A program made the translations under genes and the position numbers. A stretch of DNA of 64,000 bases from CAVPCZ01 sp963779225. Its GTDB lineage: Bacteria; Bacteroidota; Ignavibacteria; UBA10030; UBA6906. Numbering within the stretch: position 1 is the first letter of the stretch; each line of letters opens with the position of its first letter. Shown in pieces: positions 7,318 to 16,212 of the stretch. The stretch covers positions 3,224,001-3,288,000 of the forward strand of contig CAVZWW010000003.1 of assembly GCA_963779225.1 (NCBI GenBank), in the 5' to 3' direction. The notes beneath the pieces are model-generated. The model was not told the origin of the DNA, searched no databases, and worked only from the letters and a program-made list of their open reading frames with translations.

Positions 7318-9279
7318 ATGAATAAGAGTCAACGCTATTTTCTTGGAAGCATGGTAACAATGTCGCTTTCCTTATCAATCGTTTTGGCTGGTATTCATCC
7401 GGTAGCAGTAAAATCACCCAAAGGTTACAGCATTCAGATTACTGATGGGGAAAGAGTTGTGTTTTCAGGACTCAACAGCAAAGCTGCCATAATTGTGAAG
7501 CAGCCTGGGGGAACAACCAGCGTACTATATAGAGAGAAAGCCGAAGAGAATGGAGTCCTGTCTTTACGCAATGGACTTGCAGCAAATTTGAAACTTGCTG
7601 AATCGTATCGTTCCATTACCCCGGATCTTATTGAACGAACAGTTACCGTTACTGCATCATCCGACCAGAGATACTATATTGATTTTGGATGGAAGGCAAA
7701 CCAGCGTGGTCCTTTTTATTCGTTTCTGGGAGAAGAACCACAATCAAGAAAGTATACTCCATCATGCAGCGGACCAGAGTTCTTCTACGTGGAAGAAGAA
7801 ACAACCGTTACTAACTATGGAGAGGGTGCTATGCTCTTTCCCTTCATGGGATGCAGAGAAGATGACATCATTTATGGAATCATTGGAGACACTCCTGCTA
7901 AATGGGAAAACAGATGCTTCATGGATTTCAAGAAAGAAGATGGCATTCTTTCATTAAGCAACGGTGATGGCTCTGCGTCCCGAATAATTTCGATTCCATA
8001 TAAGCTGGACGCCACTACTACATACCGGTCGACATTTGACGGGTGGCAGCATATTGAAATGGGGGAAACACAGAGTTGGAAGACATGGATTTTTACCTCT
8101 GATGCAAAATCACTATACGATGTACAGCTTGCTGCACATCTGGCTCTGGCGAACGCCCTGGGATTCAATAAATCCGGTCTGGAGGCTATCATGAGGAACA
8201 CCTCCTACCTGCTCCTTCGCCGGAACCTTTTACGTTCTGAGGGAGACTATATCTATATTTCAGGAGTTGAGTATGGTTGGAAACAGTGGGTCACAGATGC
8301 CTTCTACGCAAATATTGCGTTAGATAATCAGGAATACTCAAATGCAGCTTTGGCTTCTGTTTTCTACGACCGGATGAATTACGAAGAGAACTCCCAGTAT
8401 TACCTTATATGGGCCCTGCTTCTCAAGAGGGGTGGTGGAAATCCTGATATGCGCAACGTGAAACGTGCTTATAAGTTCATACGGGATCATGAGAAGAATG
8501 GCCTCTATCTTGCTCCACGACTAAATCCTGCTCTAAAATGCTACAGAACCTACCAGGATCAATTACCCTATGAGGATGATGATCCACCATCTTCAAATCA
8601 GGGTTTTCATTGCGGGGCACTCATGGCAGCAAAGGAACTTGGACTCCCGGTAAGTGATGAGGACATTGACGAATCAATAGCTGCATACCAGTCGATATTC
8701 AACAAAGAGGGTGGTTATATGCCCACCAGCCTGAAACAGCAGGAACTTGTGGGCCAGGATGCACTGTACGGAGAGGTATTAACATATGCGGTCTTTGGAA
8801 AAAAGCTACTTACAGATGAAATCGTGAGAACCCATCTTCAAACTACCATGCGAATTCAATCACCTTATGGAATGCGTGTCATTTCAAAAGCGAACGGAGA
8901 TTTGCTTGACGGTCATTCAGGGGAATACTGTTTTGGAGGTTCGTGGTTCATTCATGATTCCCCTAATTATCTCGCTGGCCTAATTCATGGTATGGATTCA
9001 AAGTGGGTTGATAATCAGCTGCTATGGAGAATACGGAAAGAGCTGGCATTCAATGCTGCTTTCAATGAGTCCATTAGCACAGTTACAGGGAAACCACACG
9101 GACATATGCTGTACGCTGCAAATTCCGGTTACTGGTGGCTTCGCCGTGAAGTCCGGAACCGTCTTGGCTTTAGCGGCCCTGATCCGATAGAAGAGCAATT
9201 GGATAAGGAACTGGGAATTGTGCATCGCGACGGATACCTGGTGCTTGATCCGTCGCAGGCTACCTTCCGTCCGGAGTAA
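7318..9279 (+). CDS. secreted protein, possibly a six-hairpin glycosidase-like enzyme (653 aa)
   Basis: The start MNKSQRYFLG at 7318 is chosen because GGACGGAG lies just upstream and a signal-peptide-like segment follows (residues 8-30). The next 220 residues are beta-rich, with aromatic and acidic strands. From about residue 265 (QLAAHLALANALGF) onward it is helical with repeated W/Y/G turns such as YGWKQWVTDAFYANIAL and GYWWLRREV. A beta-sandwich followed by an alpha/alpha-toroid is the layout of six-hairpin glycosidases and related polysaccharide enzymes. I cannot assign a GH family or catalytic residues. There are no sugar-transport neighbours. It may hydrolyse a glycan outside the cell. 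Confidence 0.55.
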   Translation: MNKSQRYFLGSMVTMSLSLSIVLAGIHPVAVKSPKGYSIQITDGERVVFSGLNSKAAIIVKQPGGTTSVLYREKAEENGVLSLRNGLAANLKLAESYRSITPDLIERTVTVTASSDQRYYIDFGWKANQRGPFYSFLGEEPQSRKYTPSCSGPEFFYVEEETTVTNYGEGAMLFPFMGCREDDIIYGIIGDTPAKWENRCFMDFKKEDGILSLSNGDGSASRIISIPYKLDATTTYRSTFDGWQHIEMGETQSWKTWIFTSDAKSLYDVQLAAHLALANALGFNKSGLEAIMRNTSYLLLRRNLLRSEGDYIYISGVEYGWKQWVTDAFYANIALDNQEYSNAALASVFYDRMNYEENSQYYLIWALLLKRGGGNPDMRNVKRAYKFIRDHEKNGLYLAPRLNPALKCYRTYQDQLPYEDDDPPSSNQGFHCGALMAAKELGLPVSDEDIDESIAAYQSIFNKEGGYMPTSLKQQELVGQDALYGEVLTYAVFGKKLLTDEIVRTHLQTTMRIQSPYGMRVISKANGDLLDGHSGEYCFGGSWFIHDSPNYLAGLIHGMDSKWVDNQLLWRIRKELAFNAAFNESISTVTGKPHGHMLYAANSGYWWLRREVRNRLGFSGPDPIEEQLDKELGIVHRDGYLVLDPSQATFRPE

Positions 9280-9289
9280 TTGGCTTTCT

Positions 9290-9368
9290 TGTCCCTCTTC
9301 AATATTCCATCCGCTGCAAAATGCGACCATGGAGCATGAGTTGAGTGCGATGTCCTGTTCGATAAGAA
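9290..9368 (+). repeat. dispersed intergenic repeat R1, copy B
   Basis: tgtccctcttcaatattcc... gagttgagtgcgatgtcctg matches copies at 854 and 38131. It starts 11 bp after the 7318 gene and is followed directly by an R2 copy. Confidence 0.6.
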
Positions 9369-9403
9369 GGTACGTGGGAGAGAGTTCTGGAGTCGTCATA
9401 CAC

Positions 9404-9487
9404 CGATCCGTATGCGAGTTTCATTATCAACAATTCCGTCAACACAGTCATCGCCTCGATCTCTAACCTAAATCGGGAATTTCTGGT
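9404..9487 (+). repeat. dispersed repeat R2, copy b
   Basis: gcgagtttcattatcaacaatt... cctcgatctctaacctaa resembles R2 copy a at 6318. Here R1 and R2 stand side by side, hinting that they were parts of one longer element. Confidence 0.5.
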
Positions 9488-9548
9488 TGTGCGCTGTCAC
9501 AAGAGCATCCTTGTCGATTGAAAACAACGCAATCTTGAAGGAACACAT

Positions 9549-10538
9549 ATGAAGGCCATTGTTTACACAGAATACGGATCACCTGATGTTCTTCAGCTAA
9601 AGGATGTAGAAAAACCTACGCCCCAGGACAATGAAGTCCTGATAAAGATCCATGCGGCGTCCGTAAATGCATATGACTGGCATTTCCTGACCGCTGACAT
9701 CTTCTTGATTCGCCTGATGGGCGGGGGGCTGCTCAAACCTAAAAACACGAGACTCGGCGCTGACGTAGCGGGGCGGGTTGAAGCGGTCGGCAGAAACGCC
9801 AAGCAGTTTCAGCCGGGCGATGAGGTCTTCGGGGATATGGCCGGACATGGTAATGGTAGTTTTGCCGAGTATGTGTCGGCTTCTGAAAGTGCATTTGCCT
9901 CAAAACCAGGCAATCTATCGTTTGAGGAAGCCGCAGCTGTGCCAATGGCAGCCGTCACTGCCCTGCAGGGTCTGCGCGATGAAGGACAAATCCATCCAGG
10001 GCAAAAGGTTCTGATCAATGGCGCGTCTGGCGGCGTGGGAACGTTTGCCGTGCAGCTTGCCAAATACTTCGGCGCTGAGGTCACAGCCGTGTGCAGCACC
10101 AGAAATCTGGATCAGGCGCGCTCGCTTGGGGCAGACCATGTTATCGATTACACCAAAGAAGATTTCACCCAAAGCGGACAGCAGTATGACCTGATTCTTG
10201 CCGCAAACGGATATCATTCGCTTTCAGCTTATAAGCGTGCCTTAACTCCCAAGGGCATTTATGTTATGGCAGGAGGTTCCATGGCACAGATCTTCGAGGC
10301 CATGCTCCTGGGATCATTTATGTCAAGAACCGGCGGCAAGAAGATGGGAGGCGTTTCGGCGAAACCAAACCAGGAGGATCTGGCTTTAATGAAAGGCCTT
10401 CTGGAAGCTGGCAAAGTCGTGCCGGTTATCGATAGACAGTACCCGTTGCGTGACACGGCTGAAGCGCTCCGGTATCTCGGGGAAGGACACGCCCGTGGAA
10501 AAATAGTCATCACTGTGGAGCATAGTAGCAAAACCTAA
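9549..10538 (+). CDS. zinc-independent MDR oxidoreductase (quinone-oxidoreductase-like)
   Basis: 329 residues with the complete medium-chain dehydrogenase/reductase layout. The N-terminal GroES-like domain (MKAIVYTEYGSPDVLQL, GADVAGRVEAVG, FQPGDEVFGD) is followed by a Rossmann domain with VLINGASGGVGTFAVQLAKYFGAEVTA, the AxGGVG dinucleotide signature, then GADHVIDY. The structural-zinc cysteine cluster and catalytic-zinc Cys are missing, placing it with NADPH:quinone oxidoreductase-type enzymes. It ends in GKIVITVE as usual. GAAGGAAC precedes the ATG. It stands alone between a repeat block and a non-coding gap, so its substrate (quinone or enone) is unknown. Confidence 0.88.
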   Translation: MKAIVYTEYGSPDVLQLKDVEKPTPQDNEVLIKIHAASVNAYDWHFLTADIFLIRLMGGGLLKPKNTRLGADVAGRVEAVGRNAKQFQPGDEVFGDMAGHGNGSFAEYVSASESAFASKPGNLSFEEAAAVPMAAVTALQGLRDEGQIHPGQKVLINGASGGVGTFAVQLAKYFGAEVTAVCSTRNLDQARSLGADHVIDYTKEDFTQSGQQYDLILAANGYHSLSAYKRALTPKGIYVMAGGSMAQIFEAMLLGSFMSRTGGKKMGGVSAKPNQEDLALMKGLLEAGKVVPVIDRQYPLRDTAEALRYLGEGHARGKIVITVEHSSKT

Positions 10539-10880
10539 CACCGGTTTGCAGCTGCCGTTGCTTCCGCTGAGCTCCGCAACACGGCTGAAACCGATCGATA
10601 GAGTGTATCACGTGTGAGTGATGCTCTGGTCGCCACTTAAGCGCCCGCACCGGACGCCGCGTGTGTGAGGGGACAGGGGAGTCGTTGCTCCTCCTCCTGT
10701 GATAAGTCCCCGGACGGGTTGGCCCGGTCGGGTATCACAGCGCCTTTACTCCCACTTTGTCGAACCACATGGAAAGTTCTTTACGGTGTAATGCGAAGAA
10801 CAAAATGACAGCGACACGCCGGAAGAAATCCCAGAACGCTATAGAGTAAACACAGTTTACTAACATTACTGAAGGTACGC
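10539..10880. other. intergenic region with one structured element
   Basis: TGTGATA (10698-10704) and TATCACA (10733-10739) are perfect inverted arms enclosing a GC-rich loop that can fold further. No gene is visible. Confidence 0.35.
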
Positions 10881-11177
10881 ATGAAACCGGAACATTTCAA
10901 AATATCGCTTATCGTTCTAGCGATTGCCTTTCTTTGTGTGTTCTACCTCCACGCCGAGAATGGGAGGTATCAAATCATACAAGCCTCAATACCAGGGGGC
11001 AGTTACTACCCCACATTGCCAAGAGATGTGGAGGTTCAAAGGCTGAATACGGTAGTGAGAATTGACACGAGAACCGGAGTGGCGGAGTCCTATAATGATC
11101 TTTCCCAATACGGAGATATTCCTAAGAGCAAGGTTGTTAGGGGCTGGACGGAATTGAGAGATGAAAGGGAGGAGTAG
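10881..11177 (+). CDS. small membrane-anchored or secreted protein of unknown function (98 aa)
   Basis: An N-terminal hydrophobic segment (residues 9-24, ISLIVLAIAFLCVFYL) acts as a membrane anchor or uncleaved signal. The rest is polar: GRYQIIQASIP, a proline turn, LNTVVRIDTRTGVAESY and a charged tail. The pattern RYQ...TVVRIDTRTGVAE resembles small bacterial proteins with one beta-hairpin outside the membrane. GAAGGTACGC precedes the ATG, a weak site. No operon partner. Confidence 0.55.
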   Translation: MKPEHFKISLIVLAIAFLCVFYLHAENGRYQIIQASIPGGSYYPTLPRDVEVQRLNTVVRIDTRTGVAESYNDLSQYGDIPKSKVVRGWTELRDEREE

Positions 11178-11473
11178 GAAAAGGAGACACTGGCGATATG
11201 GCTGGTTGTGAGAAGATTCGATGAGTCGGCACAGGGTTCGACGATTGTGTAGGATGTGGGGGCCGCCCAACAAATTCAGCTCCTCGAGATGTGGGCCTTC
11301 AGCCACGCCGATTTGTAGATGTTTTGGATGCAGGTTTTCAAGTCAATAGTCGTTTCGCAGCGCGGGTCCCGCGGGACGGGATAAGGCGAGACCGGTAGAT
11401 CTTGAAAGCCTGGGGATTTTTCCCGGGCGACAGGCAATCGGAAGACTTGTGTGCGATGGATTCTGTGAAGCAG

Positions 11474-11561
11474 TTGACAATCCCGAAACCATGTCTTACA
11501 TTGACCGTGGCATCAGGGGATAGCCATAGAGAAGCCTCTCGACCGTGAGAGGCTTTTTCGT
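11474..11561 (+). ncRNA. candidate short transcript: promoter plus terminator with no ORF
   Basis: TTGACA (11474-11479), a 17-bp spacer and TACATT (11497-11502) form a sigma-70-like promoter. About 30 bp later a perfect AGCCTCTC/GAGAGGCT hairpin (11533-11554) followed by TTTT ends the unit. A transcript of roughly 50 nt from about 11509 would contain no ORF. It could be a small RNA, or the promoter and terminator of a deleted tRNA gene. The rest of 11178-11748 shows no gene. Confidence 0.4.
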
Positions 11562-11748
11562 TTGTGGGGTGGAGGAATTGTTGCGGAGGAATGCCGGGTC
11601 AGTTCTCGTGACATCACGTGTAACGGATCCAACCTGAGAGAACTGCCACACTGCAGCCGTGCAGTCTTTTTGTGGTTAAAGGATACGAAGCGGCATTATT
11701 TGAATATTGGCAAGTACTTGTATTAAACAATAACAATGGGATGATGCC

Positions 11749-12618
11749 ATGGTTTCAAATATTCAAAAAGAAAAAGCCGAACGTTTCTTGAAATATCATC
11801 ACGATAAAGAACTTCTGGTTCTGTTAAACTCGTGGGACATCGGAAGTTCTAAATTAATAGAAGCAAGCGGCTATAAAGCAATCGCAACAACAAGTATGGG
11901 AATAGCTGCCTCTCTAGGGTATCCTGACTGCCAGATAATTCAATTGTCAGAAATGATTGAAGCTATAACGGGAATCGTAAATGGAGTACAAGTCCCGGTA
12001 ACCGTGGATATAGAAGCCGGATATGGGAATAATATAAATGAAATAATTGATTCTCTTAAGAAGATAATTGCAACAGGAATTGTTGGAATAAACATTGAGG
12101 ACAGTATTGATTTAAATCCGATATTAATTGATGAGTTGGAATTTTGTGAAAGAATATCAGCCATTCGTGCATTTTCAGATTCAATGGGTTTTCATTTAGT
12201 AATTAATGCAAGAACGGATTCATTTTATACTTCGTTAGGTTCGCCGCGAGACAAATTATTTGAATCTATTAAGCGTGGCAATAAATACCGGGAAGCTGGT
12301 GCAGACTGCATATTCATACAACCTGTATGGGAAAGACAAACGATTTCAACATTGGTTAGGGAAATTAATGCCCCAATCAATATTCTTTCAAACCCTACGA
12401 TTGGGGTAGGATCACCACTATCTGTAAGTGAACTGCAGGATTTGGGTGTTGCCCGTTTAAGTCTTGGTTCTAGTTTGATGAAAGCTACTTTAGCTCTAAT
12501 TAAGAAGGTTGCTGATGAACTGTCTGAGAAAGGGACGTACAATATGTTATTAGATACCTTAACACCGCTTCCCGACGCTGCAATGGCCTATAAAATGGCA
12601 ATAGGGTTAAATAAATGA
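11749..12618 (+). CDS. isocitrate lyase / PEP mutase superfamily enzyme
   Basis: 289 residues with the superfamily's TIM-barrel order: LLNSWDIGSSKLIEASGYKAI, TTSMGIAASLGYPD, then VTVDIEAGYG with the metal-binding Asp-Glu pair, GINIEDS, VINARTDSF, AGADCIFIQP and a C-terminal GVARLSLGSS. It has the form of the 'PEP mutase / methylisocitrate lyase family' oxaloacetase-like group; the KKCGH active-site loop of true isocitrate lyases is not visible. It probably cleaves or forms a C-C bond at an alpha-keto acid. The gene is clearly AT-richer than everything around it, suggesting recent transfer. No phosphonate-pathway genes adjoin it. Confidence 0.82.
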   Translation: MVSNIQKEKAERFLKYHHDKELLVLLNSWDIGSSKLIEASGYKAIATTSMGIAASLGYPDCQIIQLSEMIEAITGIVNGVQVPVTVDIEAGYGNNINEIIDSLKKIIATGIVGINIEDSIDLNPILIDELEFCERISAIRAFSDSMGFHLVINARTDSFYTSLGSPRDKLFESIKRGNKYREAGADCIFIQPVWERQTISTLVREINAPINILSNPTIGVGSPLSVSELQDLGVARLSLGSSLMKATLALIKKVADELSEKGTYNMLLDTLTPLPDAAMAYKMAIGLNK

Positions 12619-12715
12619 ATAATAGCCACTAACAGAGATTGGAAAGATTCATCCTTCCGAAAATTCTCCGAGCTATTTCCTGGATCTCGTCGAAGGGGCC
12701 AGGTCAATGCAAAGC

Positions 12716-12747
12716 GGCCCCTGCAGGCTTCCGCCCGCCGGGGCCGA
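12716..12747 (-). terminator. hairpin terminator for the minus-strand sigma operon
   Basis: CGGCCCC and GGGGCCG arms around an 18-base loop; on the minus strand the stem is followed by gctttg. It lies 28 bp beyond the stop of the DUF4097 gene. Confidence 0.5.
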
Positions 12748-12774
12748 GGGTTGAACGAACGCCCAACACTGCTA

Positions 12775-13905
12775 CTACTTGGCCTTCCTGATGTCGATAT
12801 TGCCCATCACTGTTTCGAGGGTAATAACCTCGCCCCCAGCGTTCAGATTGACGGTCCCGCGAATCTCGTGCCTGTCCTTCTGCAGATTCTCGATCTTGAA
12901 ATCAGACCGGATATCGTACTGCTCGCTCGATGAATGACGTTCGTCGAGACGGATCCGGGCATTGATCGTGCATTTCGCACTCTCCGGCAATTGCAGCCGG
13001 ATATTTCCGCCCGCTGAGGAGAGTTTGCTTGGGCCACCCTTTGCCGGGTTCAGCCAGGTGTCAATGTCTCCGCCTGCAGTGCTTCCATCCACGGAGCCGG
13101 TGATCCCTTTGAGCACCAGGTCACCGCCGGCGGTTTTTGCGGAGACGGCTCCATTGGCGCCGCGCAGTTCGATGTTTCCGCCGGCTGTACTCAGCCCGGC
13201 ATTCCCCTTGACTTCACCCACCTGGACATCTCCTCCCGCCGTGGACAGTTTCACATCGCCTCCCACATTACCGGTCCTGATTTCGCCGCCGGAGGTTGTG
13301 GCCTTCAGGGCCTTTCCCACGTTCTCGATGTGGATCTCTCCACCTGACGTGGCGATATCTCCTTCGCCGGTGATGCTGCCGGTCGTGATGTCGCCACCGG
13401 ATGTCTTCAGTGAGAGGTCGCCGTCGAAATCCCCGGCCTTGATGTCACCGCCTGCAGTCGACATCTTCAGCTTCCCTCCGAGGGTTCCTAGCCGGATATC
13501 GCCTCCCGAGGTTGACCCGCGAAGATCTCCGCTCAGTGGACCCTCCAGTTGGATGTCACCTCCCGCTGTCTTGAGGCTGAGGTCGAACCGGGAGGGAACG
13601 GTGGCGCTTACCCACATGTCCGATGAGCCGGTAGATCGATCGCGAACACGGATGGTATTGCCATCCTGTGTGATCTCCACGCGGGCGAGATCCTCGGCAT
13701 CGGCACCCCCGACTTTGATTGATACTTCGTCTTTTTCCCAACCGCTGATTTTTATCGTGCCAGCGTTGATAGTGACTTCAAGCACCCCGCCTTTGCCGAC
13801 GGAGAAAGTTTTGGTGGTCCCTTTGTCCTGGTTTGGTCCGGCGAAGCCGTTGGAAAACAAGACCATGGAGAGAATCACCGCTGCAAATACGGTCGAATGT
13901 TTCAT
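12775..13905 (-). CDS. secreted DUF4097-type beta-repeat protein (376 aa)
   Basis: A signal peptide (residues 1-22, ending SNGFAG) is followed by a domain that begins TFSVGKGGVLEVTINAGTIKISGW, the usual entry to DUF4097. From about residue 110 to 300 come at least ten copies of an (S/T)(T/S)(A/S)GG(D/E/N)I turn every 17-20 residues, which should build a right-handed beta-helix or stacked-strand solenoid. It is the last gene of a sigma factor / anti-sigma / DUF4097 operon; its ATG overlaps the upstream stop. Proteins of this type often sit with envelope-stress regulators, so a surface or periplasmic sensing or protective role is inferred. Confidence 0.85.
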   Translation of the reverse strand: MKHSTVFAAVILSMVLFSNGFAGPNQDKGTTKTFSVGKGGVLEVTINAGTIKISGWEKDEVSIKVGGADAEDLARVEITQDGNTIRVRDRSTGSSDMWVSATVPSRFDLSLKTAGGDIQLEGPLSGDLRGSTSGGDIRLGTLGGKLKMSTAGGDIKAGDFDGDLSLKTSGGDITTGSITGEGDIATSGGEIHIENVGKALKATTSGGEIRTGNVGGDVKLSTAGGDVQVGEVKGNAGLSTAGGNIELRGANGAVSAKTAGGDLVLKGITGSVDGSTAGGDIDTWLNPAKGGPSKLSSAGGNIRLQLPESAKCTINARIRLDERHSSSEQYDIRSDFKIENLQKDRHEIRGTVNLNAGGEVITLETVMGNIDIRKAK

Positions 13906-14843
13906 GGTGTTCGCGCCTCCTGGAGTACTGTTCTTGCGCGCAGCCTGATATAGGTATTGTCATCAGACTGCATTTTGTCTTTCAATGCGTTCAAAACCGA
14001 TTGATCTGTTGACTGGCCATGTACACGGAGCGAGTCGAGTCCGTTGATCGCGGCGACTCGGAGGCCCGGGTTCTTGTCTGTCATGAGGGTGTTCAACAAT
14101 GCGTTCTTGATTGCTTTGTCAGGTGGATACTGTCGAAGGGCCATCAGCGCTTCCTTACGCACGCCGGCATTGGGATCTGACCTGAGGGTCAGGATCAATG
14201 CGGCCTTGATTTCCTTGTCCGGTGGTTCGGTGCGCGGTGCTGCGACGACGTTCACTGCGCGGAGGCGCACACCGGGATTCGGGTCGTTGAGCATGGCATG
14301 GGTGAGGACCTTCTGGATGACAGGGTCATTGACGCTTCCCCTCATCTTCACCAGCTGCACGGCATCGAATGTGAACTCCACCTCGTCTGAACGCTCTGTA
14401 GCGGCCAGGAATTTCAAATTGGTGATACGGGCGTCTGCTGGAATCAATTGTGCGTCTGGGGGAAGGGGATCTGACGGGGCGAATATCCGGTGGCCGATGA
14501 AGATCCCGAGGGCGAGCGTGGAAACACCAGCCACGGCGATCTGGTAGCGCAGTGCGATGAACGAACTGAGCCGTTCCTTGATGGTTGCCAGAAAGCGCGG
14601 GCGGGATTGCTCTCGGCGCAGGACCACGCGCAGTTGTTGGCGAGCATCCTGAAGGAGATTGTCGTCAACGCGGACCGCCGGTTCAAAATGTCTGAGGAGG
14701 CCATAGAACTTCCCGAGGCGCGCGAACTCGTCACGACAGTCGCCGCAGGTCCGGAGATGGTCATCAAGGATCGTCCGATCGGAGGGGTTGACTTCCTCGA
14801 GCGCAAGGAGGTGAAGGAGTTCTCTGTATTCTGTGTGCTTCAT
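13902..14843 (-). CDS. membrane anti-sigma factor with zinc-finger N-terminus and HEAT-repeat exterior
   Basis: 313 residues. The cytoplasmic N-terminus has the zinc-binding anti-sigma motif His29-x3-Cys33-x2-Cys36 (HLRTCGDC). One transmembrane helix lies near residues 99-118 (YQIAVAGVSTLALGIFIGH). The outside part has about four HEAT-like repeats from residue 175 onward (DPNPGVRLRAV, DPNAGVRKEAL, DKNPGLRVAAI, DDNTYIRLRAR), a protein-binding solenoid. The gene lies directly downstream of the ECF sigma gene and overlaps the DUF4097 gene by 4 bp. It should sequester the sigma factor and release it when the HEAT domain senses an envelope partner. Confidence 0.85.
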   Translation of the reverse strand: MKHTEYRELLHLLALEEVNPSDRTILDDHLRTCGDCRDEFARLGKFYGLLRHFEPAVRVDDNLLQDARQQLRVVLRREQSRPRFLATIKERLSSFIALRYQIAVAGVSTLALGIFIGHRIFAPSDPLPPDAQLIPADARITNLKFLAATERSDEVEFTFDAVQLVKMRGSVNDPVIQKVLTHAMLNDPNPGVRLRAVNVVAAPRTEPPDKEIKAALILTLRSDPNAGVRKEALMALRQYPPDKAIKNALLNTLMTDKNPGLRVAAINGLDSLRVHGQSTDQSVLNALKDKMQSDDNTYIRLRARTVLQEARTP

Positions 14844-14857
14844 ATTCGTCCTCCGGA

Positions 14858-15457
14858 TCAGGAGATGACATCCTTCAGTTGGTCACGCATGCGCGCAGTG
14901 GCGTCGAACAAGTACCGCTTGACCGTTCCTTCCGTACACTCCATCATCGCCGCGATTTCCTTCAAGCGATATCCCTGGTAATGCTTCAGGGTGAACACCA
15001 TTCGTTGCTTCGGCGAAAGGAGTGTCAGGGCTTCCTGTAGCTGGCCTGCCATTTCGCCGTTCATCGCGTGCTGGTCGGGGCGGTCATCAGAGGCGTGCAA
15101 CGTCATGCCGGGATGATTTTCATCGATTTCCCCCTCTACGGTCTCATTCAGACGAACATGTGTCGAGTGCCGGCTCCGGGAGCGGTGGGTCAGACAGACA
15201 TTGACGGTAATTCTGTGCAGCCAGGTCGAAAATTCGCTCTTGAACTGGAATCGCCGGAGTCCCCGATAGACCTTGAGAAAGACCTCCTGGTAGATATCCT
15301 TGGCATCGTCGGTGCTGGCGACATATCGCGCTGCAAGGGTGAGGACTTTCTGGTCATGGCGGAAGACCAATTGCTCAAATGCTGCCATATCGCCCTTCCG
15401 GGCGCGGTATATCAATTCATTGTCGGAAAACGTCATGAGAAGCTTCTCGTCTGACAT
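14858..15457 (-). CDS. ECF-type RNA polymerase sigma factor (sigma-70 family)
   Basis: 199 residues. Region 2 spans about 15-92: DNELIYRARKGDMAAFEQLVFRH, DAKDIYQEVFLKVYRGL, FSTWLHRITVNVC. Region 4 spans about 140-190: LSPKQRMVFTLKHYQGYRLKEIAAMMECTEGTVKRYL with its helix-turn-helix. There is no region 1.1 or 3, as expected for the ECF group. The linker is unusually long and acidic (EGEIDENHPG). It is followed 14 bp later by its predicted anti-sigma factor. Its target promoters probably include its own operon, but no -35 signature can be proven from one sequence. Confidence 0.92.
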   Translation of the reverse strand: MSDEKLLMTFSDNELIYRARKGDMAAFEQLVFRHDQKVLTLAARYVASTDDAKDIYQEVFLKVYRGLRRFQFKSEFSTWLHRITVNVCLTHRSRSRHSTHVRLNETVEGEIDENHPGMTLHASDDRPDQHAMNGEMAGQLQEALTLLSPKQRMVFTLKHYQGYRLKEIAAMMECTEGTVKRYLFDATARMRDQLKDVIS

Positions 15458-16212
15458 TTGTTAGACCCTGCAAAAGAAGCAAAAGTTGTGGGGGGGGCTG
15501 CCCTAGTTTACGAATATTGCCCGGCCAAGGTTAGCGGCCATTTTCAAAAATCCACTCAGTCCGGAATGCATCAGAACTCACCGCTTCTCGGTTGCCAAAC
15601 GGGAGCCGAGAGCTCCAAAGGAGTATAGTAATAGTGCGGCATAAGTGCAGTAACGTGTGCCAATCTATGGCAGTTTATAGCAACCCAACTGCCGAAAAGT
15701 GTCTAATTTTGTGCGTATCGCGTGGTCATTGCCTGACTCTTGATCAGTGGGTTCCAGGTTCGACTCCCCGGTGGGTGCACAATTCCCCAACTTCCTCGAC
15801 CTGCCGCGTTCCGTACAGCATCGACGTCCGTCAGAGATGACTTTCCTCACGTTTGCTTCCAGATCGAAATGCAGCGACACCAAATATGGCCGCAATCTTG
15901 CTGACTGATCTCTTTGGGCCGGACGTTGGGAACGAGATGATTTGCGTGCCCGGTGAGCCCGGCAAGGATCCATGAGAATCCCGAGGTTATTGCCGGAAAG
16001 ACACCCGTGAATGATACGTGGTTGCGGATGTCAATGGATTCGGCTATAATGAAAAGAATCCAGGAATATTGAATCCGCTGATCGCTCGACCGGCACCGGT
16101 TTATCGTCTCCTTTCAATATCGACCCGAATTCCGACCGGTTGACATTTCTTTGAAATCTCCACAAAGGGCCCTGTTGAAACACATCGACTCTGCCGAAGG
16201 GACCGGAGTATT
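15458..16212. other. non-coding gap containing a tRNA remnant
   Basis: A 7-base G run (15491) lies just upstream of the sigma gene. Apart from the tRNA-like segment at 15733, no gene or strong hairpin is evident. Confidence 0.4.
15733..15780 (+). pseudogene. tRNA-Lys(CUU)-like 3'-half remnant (copy F2)
   Basis: ctgactCTTgatcag forms an anticodon arm with CTT in the anticodon place, followed by gggttccaggttcgactccccggtgggtgcac, a T-arm and acceptor 3' strand. The preceding 27 bases give no D-arm and no GCACCCA strand, so it is an incomplete tRNA. Confidence 0.7.

Noticed and set aside
12962..13948. Plus-strand frame of 328 codons, Pro/Ser-rich
   Set aside because: It is the antisense of the DUF4097 repeats; its PPAV-type periodicity only mirrors the GG repeats, and it has no ribosome-binding site.
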